From: Sinohyriopsis cumingii
Taxonomy: Eukaryota; Mollusca; Bivalvia; Unionida; Unionidae
Assembly (NCBI GenBank): GCA_028554795.2
Contig: CM068839.1
Coordinates: 39,957,006 to 40,021,005 of the forward strand
DNA: 64,000 bases
Reading direction: 5' to 3'
Both the position numbers and the translations under genes were made by a program. Under the pieces are notes generated by a model that saw nothing but the letters and a program-made list of their open reading frames with translations, searched no databases and had not been told where the DNA came from. Within the stretch, counting starts at the first letter, position 1; the number at the start of each line of letters is the position of its first letter. This document shows positions 34,845 through 48,445 of this stretch, piece after piece.

Positions 34845-35162
34845 TGTCATGTGATTTTGATTTTTTAACGTAGCTTTAACAATTTTTCAGTCATATCGCT
34901 ACGATGTCTGCAGTGTAGCAGTTTATAGTGATGTCTAGCACTGAGGCATCATGCCGCAGACATGTAGCATGATGTCCCACCCATTCACATTATCCTGACA
35001 CCAGGCCGACTAGTCCTAACACTAACCTCTTAATGCTGAAAGCCAAGCGAGCCAGCTGTTAGTACCATTTTTGTAAGTCTTTGGTATGACTCAACCGGGG
35101 ATCGAACCCACGACCTCCCGCATCCGAGGCGGACGCTCTAACCACTAGCCCACTGGAGTGGT
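34845..35162 (-). mobile_element. tRNA-derived SINE, family B, reverse copy
   Basis: Reverse complement of the family B element: body ACATGTAGCATGATGTC, then B-box GGGATCGAACCC and the A-box region. It is flanked by TGAACCAGTATA (34833-34844 and 35163-35174). Confidence 0.82.
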
Positions 35163-35174
35163 TGAACCAGTATA

Positions 35175-36376
35175 AAGCATAACACCAAATCGTAAGTGAT
35201 CACCGCGCCTATAATTACGTTTAAACATCTTATACTTTTAATATATTGAGGCCATAGCTTGGGTATCTTTTTATGTGAAATCTTTTTTCGTAAAACTCCC
35301 GACATAGCATCCACTGCTTTGACTTTGCGTTTTGTGAATATTTGCGTTTTGTGAATATTTGTCATTTTTATGTAAATGTGTTGTTGGTATTGCGTATTTT
35401 ACGATTCTGGATGCATCTCGCTGATTAATTTAATCATCGGTGTTGTCTTCACTAGTTATTTTAGTGTCATCACTGTGTTTATTACCTTTGTTATATGACT
35501 CTGTTAAAGTCGGCAACTTTAGGTATTTTTGCGTAATCTGATAAAAATACTTTTTCTCTGTGCTTTTACTATAAGCTTCACCAATATTTTACGTCGTTCT
35601 TCCAATCCAATTCCCAATTCGATTAATCTATCTATACTGATATATATTTGAAAAATCATGCAGCATCTTTTGAGTCTCTTGAACAAATCTGTATGACACA
35701 CTGAACGCGAAATAGATATTTATTCTTTTCTGTGACCTTACCGTTATAAACACTTCGTTGTGTAGGTAATATGATTCTCGCATTAGTTACGTTCATAAAT
35801 CCTTCCAAGATGATATAAGCATCAATCGGTGAAGGTTTCGGCATTTATATAATATGTACAGACATAATCCTCTAATATATTATATTCTAATGTAAAAGGG
35901 GAAGAAAAAAAACATAAATAAATATACTATTTAGAAATATAGCCACAACCAATAGACTTATCGTTACAAAAAGCAAACAATATCAGCAGAATATTTTGTA
36001 TACATTCTGTAGTAGTATTTTGGTCTCACACAAAAGGAATGTCCGCAAAAGGAATTATACAAAGGAGAGTAATAACAATACACAGGCCTGACTCCGGTGC
36101 CTCACGGTAATTTCGCTTGTGGTTCTCAAACGTGTGTGTGTGTGGGGGGGGGATACACTAGAAGATTATGTTTCGCTTTACGTTTCCGTTGGCAGCATTT
36201 CTGTCGATATTGACAGATTCGCCATTTAAATTTTAAAAAAATAAAATAATTGGCTACATCGTTTAGGCTAGATGATTTTCCTCTCAAAAATCAATCACTC
36301 CAGCTTTCTAGGTAGGTTTTACTGCCTAAATTTTAATCCCATGGCACTCATTCGCATACGAAGTGAGATTCAACAT
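35175..36376. other. Intergenic DNA, nothing recognised
   Basis: A+T-rich with short ORFs only, and a GT/G-run tract near 36133-36150. Confidence 0.5.
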
Positions 36377-36871
36377 CAGTGCCTGTGGAGGCCCTTAGGC
36401 AGTCGAAATCTTGGCGCCCCCCCCCCCCGCAAAATATCTAATACGTTTTTAATTTTACCAACGATTTTCATAAATCAATTTTATTACAAAAACAAATATT
36501 AACAATTATTAATATTATTAAACAAATTAACATTTTATGTTATTAAACAAAAATTATAAAATATTATTATACAATATTACACAATATTATTAAACAAAAT
36601 TTAAAAAAAAATAATTTTAATAAACCAAAAAACTTTAAACATTCACTTTCCTCAATTGTTTGTGGTGAAATCTTTCAGGATATCCTTAACATTAAGTTTT
36701 CATTTCTTTGCTTCATTTTTTTCTATCTTTTGGAAACAATTTAAGAAAGCTTGATTGTAATTTTCTTCCAAGATCAAATCAATATTATTTTGATCTGTTG
36801 TCGCGGGGCCCTTAGAAGGGGTGGGGCCCATACATCAGTGCCTACTCTGCCTATTTGGTAATCTGGCACTG
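36377..36871. mobile_element. Possible decayed hAT-type element
   Basis: CAGTGCC at the left and GGCACTG at the right are inverted. A poly-C run and an A+T-rich core lie between. The flanking octamers match at only about half the positions, so the call is weak. Confidence 0.35.
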
Positions 36872-37699
36872 AGCAATATTAGTGAAGTCAAGAGGTATTG
36901 AAGGCGTTGACCTTATTAACTTAAATCTAAACCACCCATTGTAATACTACCCCTTCTGAAATGATGTCTTCGAAACTGTGAACACTAACATTTCCTTGTT
37001 TGCCAAAATTACAGACAAGCCTAAGCTCAAAATAATTGTTAATTGTTCGACGGGTCATTATAATGGCTTCCTGATCCGTTTTCTCTGTTTTCAAAAACTC
37101 AAATTTACGTCTATACTGTCAAGCTAAACTTATATTATAATTATTCTTATGATACCAGACTAACTATCTATAATTATTCTTGTCACACCAAGCAAGTTTT
37201 AATATTTATTTATATCACACACAAAAAATAATATAAAAACGGAAAAATTGATGGACTGGGTATTAATAACAATTTTAATTTCAATATCAATCAAGCCCCA
37301 TATTAAATTTCTTGAAGATAAAATTGGTTAACTTTGAAGGACTATAATGTTACTTTATATGTTAAACATATGCATAATAAAGCAGAACAGAGAAAACTCC
37401 CACTGATAATAAATATATTAATTAAAACACAAATCTAAATGCTACAATGGAGCATTTTAGAAGCCAAACCTCAACATTGATGCATAGAACCATATATAAT
37501 GCATGTACTGTCATCTTTGTTAATGCTTAACTACTTTATTTATTTATGAAATTAAAGAACTTGATATTTGTTTCAATTGCCAGAAGTTTAAACTTTATTC
37601 CATTTGCTATGTATCATAAAATGAAATGCTATATCTGTATTATGGAACAGTGGTACTAAATTTGCTTTGTTTTGGTAACGAATTTTAGTACCAGAAAAC
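36872..37699. other. Intergenic A+T-rich DNA, nothing recognised
   Basis: No ORF, RNA or repeat boundary that I can support. Confidence 0.5.
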
Positions 37700-37711
37700 A
37701 AATAATTCCAG

Positions 37712-37966
37712 TTGTTGTTGTTGTTGTAGTAGGGTTTAACGCCATTTTTCAGCACACGATAGGCTATACATGGCGGCCAGTATTAATGGCGGAGGAAGAA
37801 CCCGGGAAAACCCCGGAAAGAACCACCGACCCACGAGAAGCTACTGGCAAGCTTTCTCACATACCCACGTTGGCTGAATCCGAGACTCGAACCCACACAG
37901 ACAGAGGTGAGATGGCAGTGATCCGTAACGGAGAGCGCGTTAGACCACTCGGCCACTCGGGGCCCC
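37712..37966 (-). mobile_element. tRNA-derived SINE, family A, full length
   Basis: Full-length reverse copy flanked by AAATAATTCCAG (37700-37711 and 37967-37978). Confidence 0.9.
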
Positions 37967-38019
37967 AAATAATTCCAGACAAAATGCGATAAAAATAATT
38001 TACATTAACAAATTATATA

Positions 38020-38229
38020 ACGGATCACTGCCATCTCACCTCTGTCTGCGGCGGTTCGAGTCTAAGATTCAGCCAATGTGGGTATGTGAGAAAGCTTGCC
38101 AGTAGCTTCTTGAGGGTCGGTGGTTCTTTCCGGGGTTTTCCTGGGTTCTTCCTCTACCATTAATACTGGCTGCCATGTATAGCCTATCGTATGCTGAAAA
38201 ATGGCGTTAAACCCCACAACAACAACAAC
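38020..38229 (+). mobile_element. tRNA-derived SINE, family A, 5'-truncated
   Basis: Starts inside the tRNA-like head and ends in (AAC)n. It is flanked by ACAAATTATATA (38008-38019 and 38230-38241). It lies only 53 bp from the previous copy, in the opposite orientation. Confidence 0.88.
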
Positions 38230-38439
38230 ACAAATTATATATTTTCTGAAACATTACATGCATACAAAATATAATATTTTTTATGATTAATTGCCAGATT
38301 TATCAACGATAATGTGGTTTGGGTAGTGGGAGGTTTTTATTATAGGGGTACGGGTACATGTTACACTCTTTAGTCCAAACTGTTTCATATATCAGATATG
38401 TTCTATTACCTTAAGTACAAGTGACAAAACAAAATTTGA

Positions 38440-39930
38440 TCGAGTTACTTTTTCCAGAATAAAAGTTATTCTTCAAAACCCATTTTTTAAGGTCAGAACT
38501 ACCCTGACCTTTTGACCATAAAGCCAATATGCCTATATCCATGCCTCAATTGCAAGCCATCCACAAAAGTTAGTTCAAATTCATAGTCTAAAACTAAAAT
38601 TATTATGCAATTTTGTTATATTTTTTCAGTCACTGACCTTGATTTTTGACACCAAAATCAACAGGATTTGTATTAGCCCAATGTGCAAATTATTATGCAG
38701 TTGTTTCCCTTTCTCATACAATGACCTTGACTTTTGACACCAGAATCATTAGGATTTGTTTTACCCAATGTGCAAATTATTATGAAATTGTTTTCCTTTT
38801 TCAGACAATGACCTTGACTTTTGACACCAAAATCAATAGGATTCTTATTAACCCAATGTGCAAATTATTATGCAATTGTTTTTCCTATTTTCAGACTGTC
38901 CTTGACTTTTGACACCAAAATCAATAGGATTCTTTTTACCCAATGTGCAAGCCATCCACAATGCTTGTACAGCTTAATAATGGAGAACTTAAATAATTTG
39001 TACTCAGAAACCTTGTTTTAGTCTCAGAGAACTTGACCTTTGACCCTTGCCATTCTAAAAGCTTAACAATGGATCAGGTACTTGATCTAATTCAATTAAG
39101 GGCAACACAAATTTCCAAGGAAATATGTCTTATCTGATCCCCTGTCTGATACAGACATGTTGTTCATTTTCAGATGACTTTGTACTTAATGGATAAAGGC
39201 TGGTATAGGTGCATTGATTTTCTTAAGACAGCATAATATGATAGCTATTCTTTCCAGACCCTGGGGCCTATGACCATACTGAAAATCATCTTTTACAAAT
39301 ATTTAAGAACGATTTTTACATACACTTGACTGAGGGTAATATGGAAGGATAGAGTACAGAGATATGAAAGGAAGATTAAATATTAAATAAATAGGCTTTT
39401 GCCTTACCCCATCTACAGAGGTTGGTCCAGGTCTGTGATGTTGAACTAAAGCACTTGTGTGGAAACCAATTTTCTATTTTGTCATAGTGATATTGTTATT
39501 TGACATTTTGACCCCATAATTGACAGGTTACTTCTTTATCCCATGTGCAAGTCATAAAACTAATGTTCTTTGTGCAGAAACCATTTTTAAGTCACATTGA
39601 CCTTGACCTTTGAACACTTCACCTAACATTGATATGATCTTTCCTACTTCAAATGCAAGCCATCTACAAAATTTGGTCCATGTACGTGATGTAAAACTAA
39701 TGCTATTTTGCATCAAATATTTTTTCTTCTCATCACAGTGATATTGACCTTGACCTTTGTATCCCAAAATAATTATGATTCTTCCTCAACCCATGTGCAA
39801 GGCATCCACAAAGTTTGATACATGTAGAAAATGTAAAACTCAAGTTATTATTCTGCAGATACCTTTTTTTCCCTTTAAGTCTTTGACCTTAACCCTTGAG
39901 CTTTTGACCCTAAAATTTATAAGTTCATCC
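38440..39930. repeat. Degenerate tandem array rich in GACCTTGACCTTTGAC
   Basis: At 38625-38950 about four copies of an 85-90-bp unit (TTGACACCAAAATCAAYAGG, then CCCAATGTGCAAATTATTAT) stand in tandem. Around it, longer and looser repeats of about 190-230 bp share GACCTTGACCTTTG and GCAAGCCATCCACAAA. Short ORFs here are by-products of the repeat. Confidence 0.7.
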
Positions 39931-40032
39931 TTCTCTATGACACAAGCAATTAACACAAGTCTCTTAAGTGAATATAATAAAAAAATTGGTTATTGTGCAG
40001 AAATGAACTTGGTAACAACCAAATGAATAGAC

Positions 40033-40193
40033 TAGTGCTGTCCAACCTTTTTGAAACCATGGGCCGCTGCAAAATGTTTTTTTCTTGAAGCCGAGGGCCG
40101 CAGCAGAAAACTGAAAAGCAGCAACTATATAGCTGCTTGAGCTGTAGCGGTCCATTTAAAACTAGCCCGCAGGCCGCAGGGTGGACAGCACTG
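40033..40193. mobile_element. hAT-type MITE, 161 bp
   Basis: Inverted ends TAGTGCTGTCCAACC and GGTGGACAGCACTG. The flanking octamers GAATAGAC and GGATAGAT match at six of eight positions. Confidence 0.65.
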
Positions 40194-40201
40194 GGATAGA
40201 T

Positions 40202-41564
40202 GAATGGATAAACAGAAAACATAACATAATAGTGTTCCACCTTACCGAGGACACCTAAAATATTTGACATGTTTCATTGGCTTTGAGATCTTACAAAAAT
40301 AATTTGTGAATGAACTCACAAATAAAGGTTAACAAGGATGACAACTTTTACTACTTTTGCATTCAGATGTTAAACCAACTAGTCAAAAGAAATTTTAGGA
40401 AACTCAATCTTAATGCGGATTGCTGGATAAAAAATATTCTAAAACTCTGAAAATGACAAAAAACTCAAAACTTCAGCAGTTAGTTTTTTTTATTCATATA
40501 ACATTTTTCATTAAATATTTCATTGCCAAATAAAATTGTCTTATATCAGCAAATGTACCATTTTGAATATATTTTCTCAGAAATACTGCATTTGCTGGAA
40601 TGTAATATGATAAACATGTTATTGAACACTGTGTGCCACTGAATTCAGAATAACTTAATAGATGTTGCACCCAGTATTAAAATGATTTCATTAACAGATA
40701 CATATATGAAAATGATATAGAAACAACTTAACAAGAGATCCAAGTAGGCCTGAAATTGCTTATGTGACTTGCATCTGCCTAATAATCAAATGCAGCTGGC
40801 CAAGAAATGTGGGTTAGTAGGACAGTGTGCTAATATTTTGTTCACTGCTAAGGAAAACGATTTTAATATTTCTGAAGTTTTGTGTCATCATCCATATTTG
40901 ATGGTATATCAGCATCATATATAAACAAATGAAAATACTTATTCCAGGATTTGTTTGCTAAAAGTTGGCCAAATTCAATAGAACTGTTCTTGAGAAATCA
41001 TGTAAGGGTTTTTCCAATTTTAGTAATAAAAATGGTAGCAATTTGGAATGGCAGATCAGTAGCATTTGAATAAAATATGTACTTTTATGCATGGGTGTTA
41101 TATGTAAAATATCATCACTTCTTGTTGAGCATTATTGAGAATAAGCCTTAAACAGGATTTTCTATTTTCAGTAATGGTGGCTGTACTGGATCACAGAATA
41201 GTAACATTTGTATGAACTTGAAAATCTTGTATGCTAGAATGATATCAAATAAATTCTGTGAAATTCTACTTAGCAGTGTTTGTAATAATGTGTTCAATAG
41301 ATTTTTTAAAATATATTGACAGACTGGATGATAGGTCAGCATCATTTGTAAAAAAGGCCTTTGTTAAATACTATATTTATGCATGCAAGATAAAAAGGGA
41401 TACACAAGCTTAGATGATCTGAAAATATTTTTAAAAACCACTATAAATTGGAGAAATGCATGTATACTGCAGCAGTTAATTATCATAAGGACACTTTTAT
41501 GTTGACTTAGGAATAATGGAAACCATTATTCCAGTTATAACAAAGTACCACTGCAGTTCTTATG
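40202..41564. other. Intergenic DNA, nothing recognised
   Basis: A+T-rich with no coding or repeat signature that I can support. Confidence 0.5.
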
Positions 41565-41747
41565 TACGGTAGAACCTGTCTTGAAAGACCACCTTTTTTT
41601 CCCAAAAAATTATTGTCTCTCAAGACAGGTGGTCTCTCATAACAGGTCACAATCCTATATAATCAATAAATTTGTGCACTGAGAATGTGGTCTCACAAGA
41701 CAGGTGGTCTCACATAGCAGTGGTCTTTCAAGACAGGTTTTACTGTA
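41565..41747. mobile_element. Palindromic MITE, possibly mariner-like
   Basis: The 28-bp ends are inverted with few mismatches, beginning TACRGTARAACCTGTCTTGA. Each end starts with TA, so a TA target duplication is possible. The interior repeats AAGACAGGTGGTCT-like words. Confidence 0.7.
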
Positions 41748-42359
41748 ATACTGTAGAGATTATATATGTATGATGTGTGCAAACATACAGAATAATGAGT
41801 TTGAGCCCAAGTTTTCAAAGTTTTTCTCAAGTATGCTGGCAAATGTTTACACACAATAAATGACGTATTTTCAATATTCTCAACAAATCAATTACTAAGC
41901 ACATAAATTATACACCAAACTGCCTACAGTCGGAGTTTTTAAACACACACACCTGTACTTGAACAGCAAATAAAATTATGATGACTGAATACAACTGATG
42001 TCACAGAATGGAACCCACCTGCTAAGTAAAATTAATAGTTAAAACACATAAAAATGAGTCATTAGAGAACATTTTGAATGGCGTTGGAAGCTGACTTTGG
42101 ACTTGGAAGCCGATTTTTTTAAAAGGATATCAATACAAAGGTTATTTTATTGCAAAGCAAGCTGACCTCAGATGCCGACTACTAGATTCTTTTAAGTGTG
42201 CTGATTTATTTTTTTAGCTTTGAATATACAAAGACGGTCGAGATATGGAAGCTAACTTTGGTTCCTTTTCAACAGTATTCACAAAAAGTTTGACAATAAA
42301 GTAAAACAATGGAACAGTTTTTAAAGTTGCACAATATAGTGTTTTGTGCATGAACATCA

Positions 42360-42760
42360 ATGACCCAGCATCATCCAGAAGATGTGGAGAAAATAAAATC
42401 ACGTGATGAATTCGTGAAGGCCAAAAGAGAAACAGATCATTTTGCCGACAATATGATCATTAACATGGATGAAACTCTAGTGTACTTTGATCGCATTCCT
42501 GGATGGACTGACGATAAGATGGGCATCAAAAGTGTGAGAATTAGCAAGACTAGTGCAGATTTGAAAAAAATCTTCCTTTTGTTCTTGCAGTTTCCACATC
42601 AGGTGGTGTGTTGCCTCCAACAATTTTTCACGGTATGAGAAAGTTAAAAAAGTATTTCATGTACCAAAATAATAGACGGTACGTGTGCAGGAGAAGGGTT
42701 GTGTTGATGAGATGCTGCTGCAGTGGATTAAAGAGTTTTATCTCAAGTACAGTTTTATAT
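42360..42760 (+). pseudogene. Pogo/Tigger-like transposase remnant
   Basis: The translation contains IINMDETLVYFDRIPGWT, then GIKSVRI and a TSADLKK stretch, the pattern of the DDE domain of pogo/Tigger transposases (NMDETPVxFD). After a frame change near 42580 the same family continues in another frame (FVLAVSTSGGVLPPTIF), and near 42680 again (VQEKGCVDEMLLQWIKEF). The copy is broken by frameshifts and cannot make active protein. Ends of the original element were not found. Confidence 0.75.
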
Positions 42761-43794
42761 TTAAAAAATAAAATTTCAATTGGATTGCAATTTCCGACAT
42801 GTAATTTTCGAATGATTTAAAAGGTGTCCCACAACTTACGACTTGAAAACAACGATGTGTCCCAGAACATACAGTGCAAAAAAAAATTACTTTTAAAATT
42901 AATTTATGGTGTCCCACCAAATACGGTGTCCCAACATATGCGGTAAATACGGTATTAAAAATCTAAGACGTACCATCCATCAGACTTGGTTATTTTCAAA
43001 GACTTAAAATCTCTGTGTCAGACAAGAATTTGGTATATAATTGGAATAGGAATTTTGACAGCGAATACAAAGTCAACACTAGTGGTTTATATGTGCATAT
43101 GGTCTGAATGCATGCCAGATAATGTGCTGATACGTTACTCTCAATTACTTGTCAAACTGACAAGGCCACAAAAATTACATTTTTATTTTCCTGTCACTGG
43201 AAATTTCTAGAACTAGTTACATGACCAATGTATTTAATTATATGTTTGTATCTTTTTTCCAATTATTTGTTGTCTAAAATCTGGTTATTTCAACAACAAC
43301 AAAAGAGAAAGAAAGGAAATACATAAACTTGAAAACTATTTGCTATATTAAAAAAATTTGTAGTTTCAAGTTTCCTCAAAATTAAAGTTGACCTTATTCC
43401 TATCTATCAATGTACTATAAATTATGCAATTCATCAATATGTACATGAATCATAATCAGGAAAACATTTTTTTAATTAATAAATCATTATGCAGGCACAT
43501 ATTGCAAAAGAGTTTTTGTCTAGATTATCTATAATATATAGCAAAGTAAAAAAAGAAAATGCATTGGATAATGTTGCATTGGATTGGATCTTCTGACAGT
43601 TCATGTTTGTCTACATACTATAGCAACTTTAAATTTATTCAAATTTGGAATATTTACCAAATCTGCATTCCACGGCTATTTTAATATTAACATGAATTGA
43701 ATTTTTAAAATTTAGTTCAATTATAAAATTTGAAAAAAAGAACACACCTATAGACACATTGTAACTGAAAGTTTACTGCACTCTCAATTAAGAA
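42761..43794. other. Intergenic DNA downstream of the host gene
   Basis: A+T-rich. A minus-strand AATAAA (TTTATT at about 43634-43639) may be the poly(A) signal of the oxidoreductase gene, about 155 bp past its stop. Confidence 0.45.
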
Positions 43795-46249
43795 TTATCT
43801 CTGTGTATTTAGAGTTTTTGGCCTGTGGACAGGGGCATTGGACCTTGGGAGTGGCAGATTCCCAAGAATAATATCAGCTGTTTTCTCAGCCATCATGATG
43901 ACAGGTCCATTTAAGTTGCCACTGATCATGCTTGGCATGATAGAAGCATCCACTACTCGTAGCCCTTCCAGCCCAATCACTCTGGTCTGTGGATCTACCA
44001 CAGCCATTGGATCATTTACACTGCCCATTTTGCATGTACATGATGGGTGATATGCACTGTCAGCCATAGTCCTATTAAAGTTGTCAATTTCTGCATCTGT
44101 TTTTACATTTGGTCCAGGTGCCAACTCTTCACCACGAAAAGGATCAAAGGCTTTCTGTGCCAAAATCTCCCTGGACAATTTTACTGACTCCCTCATTTCA
44201 TGAATGTCATTTTCTGTTGATAGGTAATTTGCAACAATTTTGGGGTGGTCTTTTGGATTTCTGGATTTTAACTTTATATACCCTTTACTTGTAGGCCTCA
44301 TTGGCCCTACATGTACTTGGTATGCATGACAGTCTCCTGTCTTCCTCCCATGATCTTTCACAACTGATGGCAGAAAATGAAACTGAATATTAGGATGTTC
44401 AACACCAGGGCAACTCCGAATGAATCCACCTGCTTCCAAGTGAGCAGTAGCCCCATCCCCAGTCTGTCTTAAGAACCATTCAAGACCAATACGAATCATA
44501 TTATGTGGAAACTTCCACTGTGCCGAGTACAGTGTTATTGGCCGAGTACACTTTTGTTGTACATACACCTCAAGATGATCTTGCAGATTCTCCCCAACTC
44601 CTGGAAGATTGACCACAACTGGGATCTCCAATTTTTTCAACTCATCTGCATTTCCAATTCCAGACAGCATCAAGACCTGTGGAGTATTGATGGCACCACC
44701 ACTCAGTATCACTTCTTTCTCAGTGTAAACTTGTTTTGTAATGCCTTTTTGTTGATACTCAATTCCAATAACTTTATTTTTGTCAGCAAGCAATCTGGTA
44801 ACAAGGGCACCTGTCTCAGCTTTCAAATTATTTCTTTTGAGTGCTGGCCAAAGATATGCCACAGAAGCACTCCATCTGCGTCCTTTATAAATCGTCATGT
44901 CCATCCATCCTACGCCTTCTTGCTGAAAGCCATTCATGTCATCTGTGAAAGGATAACCAGTCTGTATACCAGCTTCAATGAATGCCTTGAAGAGGGGGTT
45001 GTTACTTTTTCCTCGGGACACATACAATGGACCGTCTCCCCCACGATAATCGTTTGGCCCAAGCTCATGAGTTTGTGCCTTACGGAAATATGGCAAGCAA
45101 TCTGCATAAGACCAGCCGATGGCTCCTTCCTTTTCCCAGCGGTCATAGTCATATGCATGTCCTCGAACGTAAACCATAGCATTCAGAGACGATGACCCTC
45201 CCCATACCCGCCCGCGAGGCCAGTACATGACACGATTATTCATCCCTCGTTCTGGCTCAGTATGGTAGTACCAGTTGTATTTCTCATCACACAGGTTATA
45301 CATCAATGCAGCTGGCATGTGAATTGTCCATGTATAGTCCTTGGGGCCAGCTTCCAAAAGAAGAACTTTGTTGTCTGGATTTGAACTGAGCCGATTAGCC
45401 AAAACACACCCTGCAGATCCAGCTCCGACAATAACATAATCATAGTTAGGAATATTGTTTTTAATCTGAGCTCTTTTTGATGATGTTGTACAGAAGTCTC
45501 TCGTGGAAATTTTGAACGGTAAGGGACTGACAGATGTGGAGTAATATCGAGCACCCGTCTTTCGTTGTTTACCAGAACCATCATCTAATAAAGGCTTGTT
45601 CCGACCGCAATCTTCACCATCATCAAGGATGTAAGTGACTGCTTCACGAACATTGTTCACAACGTAGTCTGCATATGCATCCAATTCTCCTTCTTTACCA
45701 ACACCTGTTAGGACAGCAATTTTTCTCTTGACCATGGCATTGTTAGCCATCTTCAGGTCATCCAGTGAGTCGCCTACAACCACAACTTGAGAGGGGTTAA
45801 CACCAAGTTCTTCACAAATAAGATGGATGTTGTGAGGTGATGGTTTTGCTTCAAAGAGAGGGTCGTCACAACAAACCATGATGTCCACATAGTTCAGAAC
45901 ATCAAGAGTTTTAAGATCTTTAACTGCCAGCTCTCGGACTTCCCCAGTGCATATTGCTATTTTTACTCCAGCTTTCTTCAATGTCTTGAACACATTTTTA
46001 ATGTCAGAATCAAGAGCTTTGGTAGTTTTTTCAGTTCTGGTATCCAACTGTGTCCAAATCTGATTCACAATTATCACAGCTTCTTCATAATTGATACCTT
46101 CCTTCCTTAAGATTTTGACTAAAGCACCTTTGACCATGCTTGGGCTACCATCTGCCAATATTCCCTTCTGGAGCTCTTTCTTCTGTAAGCAAAATCCAAG
46201 TTCTTTAAAAATCTTGTCCCTAATTTGCAGGCTTGTTACTTCTTCCAAT
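43795..46249 (-). CDS. Last exon: HAD domain 2 plus choline-dehydrogenase-like GMC oxidoreductase
   Basis: An acceptor (TTTATAG) precedes 46249; 818 codons follow to the stop. The first 200 residues complete a HAD-type hydrolase (ICTGEVRE; KPSP; GDSLDD). A Ser/Thr/Arg-rich stretch (ARYYSTSVSPLPF) follows, then a full GMC flavoprotein: FAD-binding VIVGAGSAG, signature GGSSSLNAMVYVRG, SGGAINTPQVLMLSGIG, catalytic-His segment YHPSCTCKMG and NGPVIMMAEKTAD. Among GMC enzymes it looks most like mitochondrial choline dehydrogenase, which oxidises choline to betaine aldehyde. The GMC part contains no intron, unlike typical animal CHDH genes, which suggests a retro-copied origin. Substrate is inferred. 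Confidence 0.9.
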
Positions 46250-46978
46250 CTATAAAAATAGAAATAATGAATAGATCTTAGATAAAAACAAAATAACATT
46301 TCTATCTACAATAATCGTGTTGTGAAAAAAAATGCATAGTAATTGTCTTTTGACCTTGAACCAACCAATGCTTTTTCATGCTACTGTATAAATTAACTGG
46401 CTGAGTGCGATACAAATCAACTGTGACAAATGGGACTTGCTACGTATTCTCAAACTCATGCTGGTGGTTCAAGACTAAAAATGTGGACATTTTGTAAATT
46501 AAAGTACAAGAATACAAGAATCACAAAAGTTTAGGATTTTTATGACCCGAGTTCTTCAACTAGCATACCAAATTTTAGCATGGATGTAGTGTCAGTGTCA
46601 TACCCAATTCTGAGTTTTTCAAATTAAGCATGAGTTTCATGATGAGAACTTTATAAAGCATATACCATGTATATACTCACTTATATGTCAAGCACAGCTG
46701 CAAGCAACACCATAATTTGTGATTTGTTGAAACAATATCTTAAGCTCAAACTCAAGAACAACCATTTTATGATTTGCAGGCCTAGTGTTTATGAAAATTT
46801 TAAACTTCAGTTTAAGCTTGTTTCAGCCAATCTAAATTAAGTCCCTTATCATTGGTTACACACAAATCACTAGTATTTTAATACAGCCATTTCTTAAATC
46901 TTCAGTAAAATAAATCATGTAACTGGCTAAATAACAGTTAAAATATATGGAGGGAGCTATGTTTTACCATTGTTACAG

Positions 46979-47228
46979 GGCCCCGAGTGGCCCAGTGATC
47001 TAAAGTGCTCTCCGTTACGAATCACTGCCATCTCACCTCTGTCTGCGCCGGTTTGAGTCTAAGATTCAGCCAATGTGGGTATGTGAGAAAGCTTGCCAGT
47101 AGCTTCTTGTGGGTTGGTGGTTCTTTCCGGGGTTTTCCCGGGTTCTTCCTCCACCATTAATACTGGCCGCCATGTATAGCCTATCGTGTGCTGAAAAATG
47201 GCATTAAACCCAACAACAACAACAACAT
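46979..47228 (+). mobile_element. tRNA-derived SINE, family A, intronic
   Basis: Full-length copy with an (AAC)n tail, flanked by TTGTTACAG (46970-46978 and 47229-47237). It lies antisense to the host gene. Confidence 0.9.
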
Positions 47229-48445
47229 TTGTTACAGATACAGTTAGGAAGAATATCAAGGACTAACTAGAATATTGTTCTAACAACACATGTACCCCAT
47301 CAATAAGGAATATCTGAAGACAAATTCAAGATGCAAGACCAATCAGTGAAGTCCATAGTGTCACAACTTGGCTCAATTTTGACAAAAATGAAAAGGTGAA
47401 AACCGAATTTGACTTTGGACTTCCTTTTTACTAACAGCCATACAAAATTTGATTCAAATGGATGTAGATCTACAAAAGTTATCAAGGAGAAGCATTCTTG
47501 ATCCATTGTCAAACTTTCTAGTCAAAGAGGGAGTCCATAATTGAGTCAAATTTAAACACACAAAGTTAATTAGATTTGTGTTTGTAAACTGCCCAACCGA
47601 AAATCAAAAAGATCCACAAGTTTTTAGTTTATGAAAATGTGGACAAAAATGCTATAATGGCATTACAGATTCATTCAGCTCAAGTGTACTTACATACAAA
47701 CATGTCTACCAAATTTCATTTGTCTATCTAAAATGCCTAATGCTGAATCACGCTATCAAGGTTTTCGTTAATAAATTTAGTCCAAAATCCAAATAAAATT
47801 TATCAAACAATTATGGATGCTAGTGGTGGATGGGGTGGTATAAAAATTGAACTTATGTTCATATCATATTAATCCTCATTCCAAATGAGGATCAATACAT
47901 GAAATCCTTATGTGGTTACCTGGCAAATGATAACTCATTATGCAAGGAAAATTTATATTTCTTATTAGGTTTAATGGGGGACCAAAACTAAATAAAAATT
48001 TAAAGAAAGAAAGGTAAAAACCAAACCTGATATTGATTCTTATCACATTAATCCCCACAAGTCTTAGAGCACCTTAGTAGAATAGTTGCTACATGGTGTT
48101 AACTAAAGGATAATTTTTAAAAATTTACAACTGACCTAGTTTTTCTCAATTTTAAGCCTCAAGACAAATTTTGTTTAAATCAACTAAGTCCTTTCAACAC
48201 TTTTTTTTGTGGTGGAAACTAAATTTCTGTTTGACAAGGTGAAAATGAACTTCAGCCATTTTATGAAATAAGGCAGAATATACAGGCCACAGTAACGACA
48301 ATTATGTTTGGATTTTTAAAATCCTACTTTATGTTACATTTGTTAAATTTATGCAAACTTTCTTTATAATTTTACATTTCTGCATGATTTTTTTTGTCAA
48401 GAAAGAACTTTAAGTACAACAAGATGCATTACATTTTTCACTTGA

